Part shown: positions 41,256 to 43,216 of the stretch, in pieces
Position numbering within the stretch: the first letter of the stretch is position 1
How the letters are laid out: the number at the start of each line of letters is the position of its first letter
The notes under the pieces: model-generated
The model's database searches: none
The model's input: only the letters and a program-made list of their open reading frames with translations
Told to the model about the DNA's origin: nothing
Position numbers and translations under genes: made by a program
Assembly: GCA_001580565.1 (NCBI GenBank)
Contig: LRBF01000089.1
Coordinates: 1 to 43,216, forward strand
Source of the DNA: Caballeronia megalochromosomata
Lineage (GTDB): Bacteria; Pseudomonadota; Gammaproteobacteria; Burkholderiales; Burkholderiaceae
Length of the DNA: 43,216 bases
Direction: 5' to 3'

Positions 41256-42931
41256 CCGTTGCAGGTTGCACGCTTGAGCGCGGCCGCGACCGATGCGGCA
41301 TCGAAGGCGCGCCAGCGCGCGCACACATGTTGATCGGGACGCAGCAGATAGAACGTGCCGGGCCGTGCATCGAAGCGATGCGCGACCATGCCTTCCATAT
41401 CTTCGATGACGGTCACGCCCGGCACCGTGCAGGTCATGCCTCTCGGCACGACGATCAGCGCGCGCACGGGCAACGGCGCCTTCGACAAGGCAGCGAGGCT
41501 TTGCGCGCAGACGTCGGGACCGTGACCCAGTCCGCAGAAATAGATGCCCGTGAACGCGCCGCCGTGGGTCTGCGGCAAGAGCCATGCATCGCGTTCATCG
41601 ACGCGCACGGGCGCATCCACGCACGGCGCGCCGGGAATCATCGCGCTATCGAAGGCGTCGCCGGACGCATCGGGTGTATTGAGCGCCGAGTCGCGCAATA
41701 CTGCGGGCACGGAGAGGCGCCCGCTGTTCGCCATGCGACGCGCGAAGGCGCAATCCTTCGCGAGATTGAGCGTCGCGTCACGAAAGAGGCGCGAAACCGC
41801 GCTCTTCGGCGTGATGAAGTCGGTGGCGCGCGTCGAGTTGAGGATGTTTTCGTCGGCGGCGTATTCGCGTTCGGACGCGTAGGTGTCGAGCAGCGTGTGC
41901 GGCGCGTCGCCGTTCACGACGAGCCTGAGCTTCCACGCGAGATTGTCCGCGTCCTGCACGCCGCTGTTCGCGCCGCGCGCGCCGAACGGCGACACGCCAT
42001 GCGCAGAATCCCCCGCGAAAATGATGCGGCCATGCCTGAAACTATCCATGCGCAGGCACGAGAACGTGTACACGCTCACCCACTCCAGCTCGAATTCGGC
42101 GTCTTCGCCGAGCAACGCCTTCACGCGCGGAATCACACGCTCGGGTTCTTTTTCCGCGACGGGATCGGCGTCCCAGCCAAGCTGAAAATCGATGCGCCAT
42201 ACGTTGTCCGGCTGACGATGGAGCAGCACCGACTGATTGCGATGAAACGGCGGGTCGAACCAGAACCAGCGCTCGGTCGGGAACGGCGCCTTCATCTTCA
42301 CGTCGGCGATCAGGAAGCGGTCCTTGAACGTGCGGCCGTGGCTGTCGAGATTGAGGAACCTGCGCATCGGGCTGCGCGAGCCATCGGCGGCCACGACGTA
42401 CTGCGCCTTGAGCGGATAGATGCCGTCGGGCGTTTCGACCTGCAACTCGACGTGATCTTCGTGCTGCGTCACGCCGATCACATTGCTCTTCCAGCGCATG
42501 TGCAGTGCCTCCAGCTGCATCGCGCGTTCGGCGAGAAAGCCTTCGACGTAGTACTGCTGCAGGTTGATGAATGCGGGCCGAGAATGCCCCGTTTCCGGCA
42601 GAAGATTGAACGTGTAGACGAGGTCGTCATGCAGAAACACCTTGCCGACGTTCCAGCTCACGCCCTTCTCGATCATCCTGTCGCCGCAGCCGAGGCGATC
42701 GAAGATTTCCAGCGTGCGCTTGGCGAAGCAGATGGCGCGCGAGCCGGTCGATACCGTGTCGTCGTTATCGAGCAGCACGGTGCGCACGCCCTGCTGCGCG
42801 AGATCGATGGCTGTAGCAAGGCCAACGGGCCCTGCGCCTATCACGGCGACGGGATATGGCGAGGACGCAGGCGCATCGTGATCGGGGGCGCGCTCGTATT
42901 CGAAGCGCAGACTGGCGTAGTTCACGGACAT
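41252..42931 (-). CDS. FAD-dependent aromatic-ring hydroxylase (MhpA / PheA-TfdB-like)
   Basis: The 559-residue flavoprotein monooxygenase has the FAD-binding GxGxxG (VAVIGAGPVGLATAIDLA, about residues 30-47), the DG motif (YVVAADGSRSPMRRFL, about 176-191) and the GD motif (RIIFAGDSAHGVSPFGARG, about 307-325) of class A hydroxylases, with a C-terminal thioredoxin-like domain. Such enzymes add one oxygen atom to phenols or hydroxyphenylpropionates using NAD(P)H. The exact substrate is not evident, and no ring-cleavage gene lies in the window. The ATG at 42931 has GGAG eight bases upstream. A promoter and palindrome lie about 100 bases before it; DUF2783 is coupled behind it. Confidence 0.93.
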   Translation of the reverse strand: MSVNYASLRFEYERAPDHDAPASSPYPVAVIGAGPVGLATAIDLAQQGVRTVLLDNDDTVSTGSRAICFAKRTLEIFDRLGCGDRMIEKGVSWNVGKVFLHDDLVYTFNLLPETGHSRPAFINLQQYYVEGFLAERAMQLEALHMRWKSNVIGVTQHEDHVELQVETPDGIYPLKAQYVVAADGSRSPMRRFLNLDSHGRTFKDRFLIADVKMKAPFPTERWFWFDPPFHRNQSVLLHRQPDNVWRIDFQLGWDADPVAEKEPERVIPRVKALLGEDAEFELEWVSVYTFSCLRMDSFRHGRIIFAGDSAHGVSPFGARGANSGVQDADNLAWKLRLVVNGDAPHTLLDTYASEREYAADENILNSTRATDFITPKSAVSRLFRDATLNLAKDCAFARRMANSGRLSVPAVLRDSALNTPDASGDAFDSAMIPGAPCVDAPVRVDERDAWLLPQTHGGAFTGIYFCGLGHGPDVCAQSLAALSKAPLPVRALIVVPRGMTCTVPGVTVIEDMEGMVAHRFDARPGTFYLLRPDQHVCARWRAFDAASVAAALKRATCNG

Positions 42932-43022
42932 TCGATCGTCTCCATCGGCGGGCCGTTTTTGTCTTTGCAAGACATGCGTCGGCTCGGGTGCGAATTGCTT
43001 CGGTTTCGGTTATATGTTCATC

Positions 43023-43050
43023 ATTGTACAAGTCGTTTTATATTGTTGAA
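43023..43050 (-). promoter_or_regulatory. Candidate promoter with overlapping palindrome for the FAD hydroxylase
   Basis: On the minus strand TTCAAC (43050-43045) and TACAAT (43028-43023) are 16 bases apart. TTGTACAA (43024-43031), an 8-bp palindrome, covers the -10. The stretch is AT-rich in a GC-rich window, as for an operator-regulated catabolic promoter. Confidence 0.45.
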
Positions 43051-43100
43051 TTTAGGTTTACCCGTAGGTTGGGTGCGGGCTTGTGGCGGCTGTGTGGTTT

Positions 43101-43216
43101 CGCCGGATCCCGTATTCGCGTCGGTCTATTAGCGTTGCCCCTGTGCGGGGCGGCACCTACTTTCTTTGCTGCTGCAAAGAAAGTAGGCAAAGAAAGCAGC
43201 TTGTCCCATCCAAAGT
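43101..43216 (+). repeat. Dispersed extragenic repeat (right-end copy) with 14-bp hairpin
   Basis: Bases 43101-43148 match the reverse complement of 108-155 at 43 of 48 positions. The copy continues with a perfect hairpin, CCTACTTTCTTTGC-TGCT-GCAAAGAAAGTAGG (arms 43156-43169 and 43174-43187), then CAAAGAAAG again at 43188-43196. No coding potential is seen in the last 285 bases. Similar hairpins are, to my memory, frequent between genes of Paraburkholderia and relatives. Confidence 0.8.

Noticed and set aside
1..43216. CRISPR arrays, tRNA/rRNA genes, insertion sequences, prophage or toxin-antitoxin genes
   Set aside because: No regularly spaced repeats, RNA gene signatures, transposases or phage proteins were recognised in either strand.

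Overview
The window is a 43 kb, GC-rich stretch of a betaproteobacterial chromosome, most likely from the Burkholderiaceae (Paraburkholderia/Caballeronia/Burkholderia group). Three things point there: the cobalamin gene order, a BpeEF-OprC/CeoAB-OpcM-type efflux locus with its llpE and LysR partners, and a DUF4148 secreted protein. All of this is inferred from the sequence read by eye; no database was searched. It reads as one contig. Bases 1-107 are not genomic: they look like a noisy Illumina P5, i5 index and Nextera adapter. Immediately inside the adapter lies a short repeat that recurs inverted at the other end of the window.

Layout. 194-3640 (minus): an AcoR-type sigma-54 activator, a DUF1328 membrane peptide and an OpgC-type membrane protein. 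3908-4648 (plus): a TerC-family membrane protein. 4660-25125: the cobalamin (vitamin B12) region. It holds cobL-cbiD-cobK-cobM-DUF4186 (minus), cobG-cobH-cobI-cobJ (plus), cobW-cobN-chlI-VWA/chlD (minus), cobE (plus), cobO-cobB-DUF1289 (plus), the cobalt transporter cbtB-cbtA (minus) and a histidine-phosphatase-like protein (plus). Three cobalamin riboswitches precede cobG, cobW and cbtB.

Together these genes cover the corrin-ring part of the pathway: ring contraction, most of the methylations, cobalt uptake and insertion by CobN with a ChlI/ChlD-like motor, amidation and adenosylation. The set is a hybrid. It has the oxygen-dependent CobG, but uses CbiD instead of CobF and carries a CbiG-like domain fused to CobJ. 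Nucleotide-loop genes (cobS, cobT, cobU/P, cobD, cobQ, cobC) are not in the window.

25205-28765: small ferredoxin-fold proteins (DUF1428 and an ABM monooxygenase), an unknown protein, an ornithine-cyclodeaminase-family reductase, a PPK2 polyphosphate kinase and a small membrane peptide. 28938-36993: an RND multidrug efflux operon (llpE, membrane fusion protein, RND pump, outer-membrane lipoprotein; minus) with a divergent LysR regulator. 37221-37775: a DUF4148 secreted protein and a 49-codon ORF. 37825-40347 (minus): a B12-dependent class II ribonucleotide reductase, an in-window consumer of the cofactor made upstream. 40522-41064: mobB. 41043-42931 (minus): an aromatic-ring FAD hydroxylase with its DUF2783 partner. 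The window ends in the dispersed repeat, with a perfect 14-bp hairpin.

No tRNA, rRNA, CRISPR array, insertion sequence or phage gene was seen. I did not find an obviously unprecedented multi-gene system. The best leads are a DUF4186 Cys/His protein at the end of a cob operon, a second degenerate CobE-like domain inside CobJ, two enzymes with altered catalytic motifs (LlpE and the histidine phosphatase), and palindromic operator-like structures at the efflux locus.
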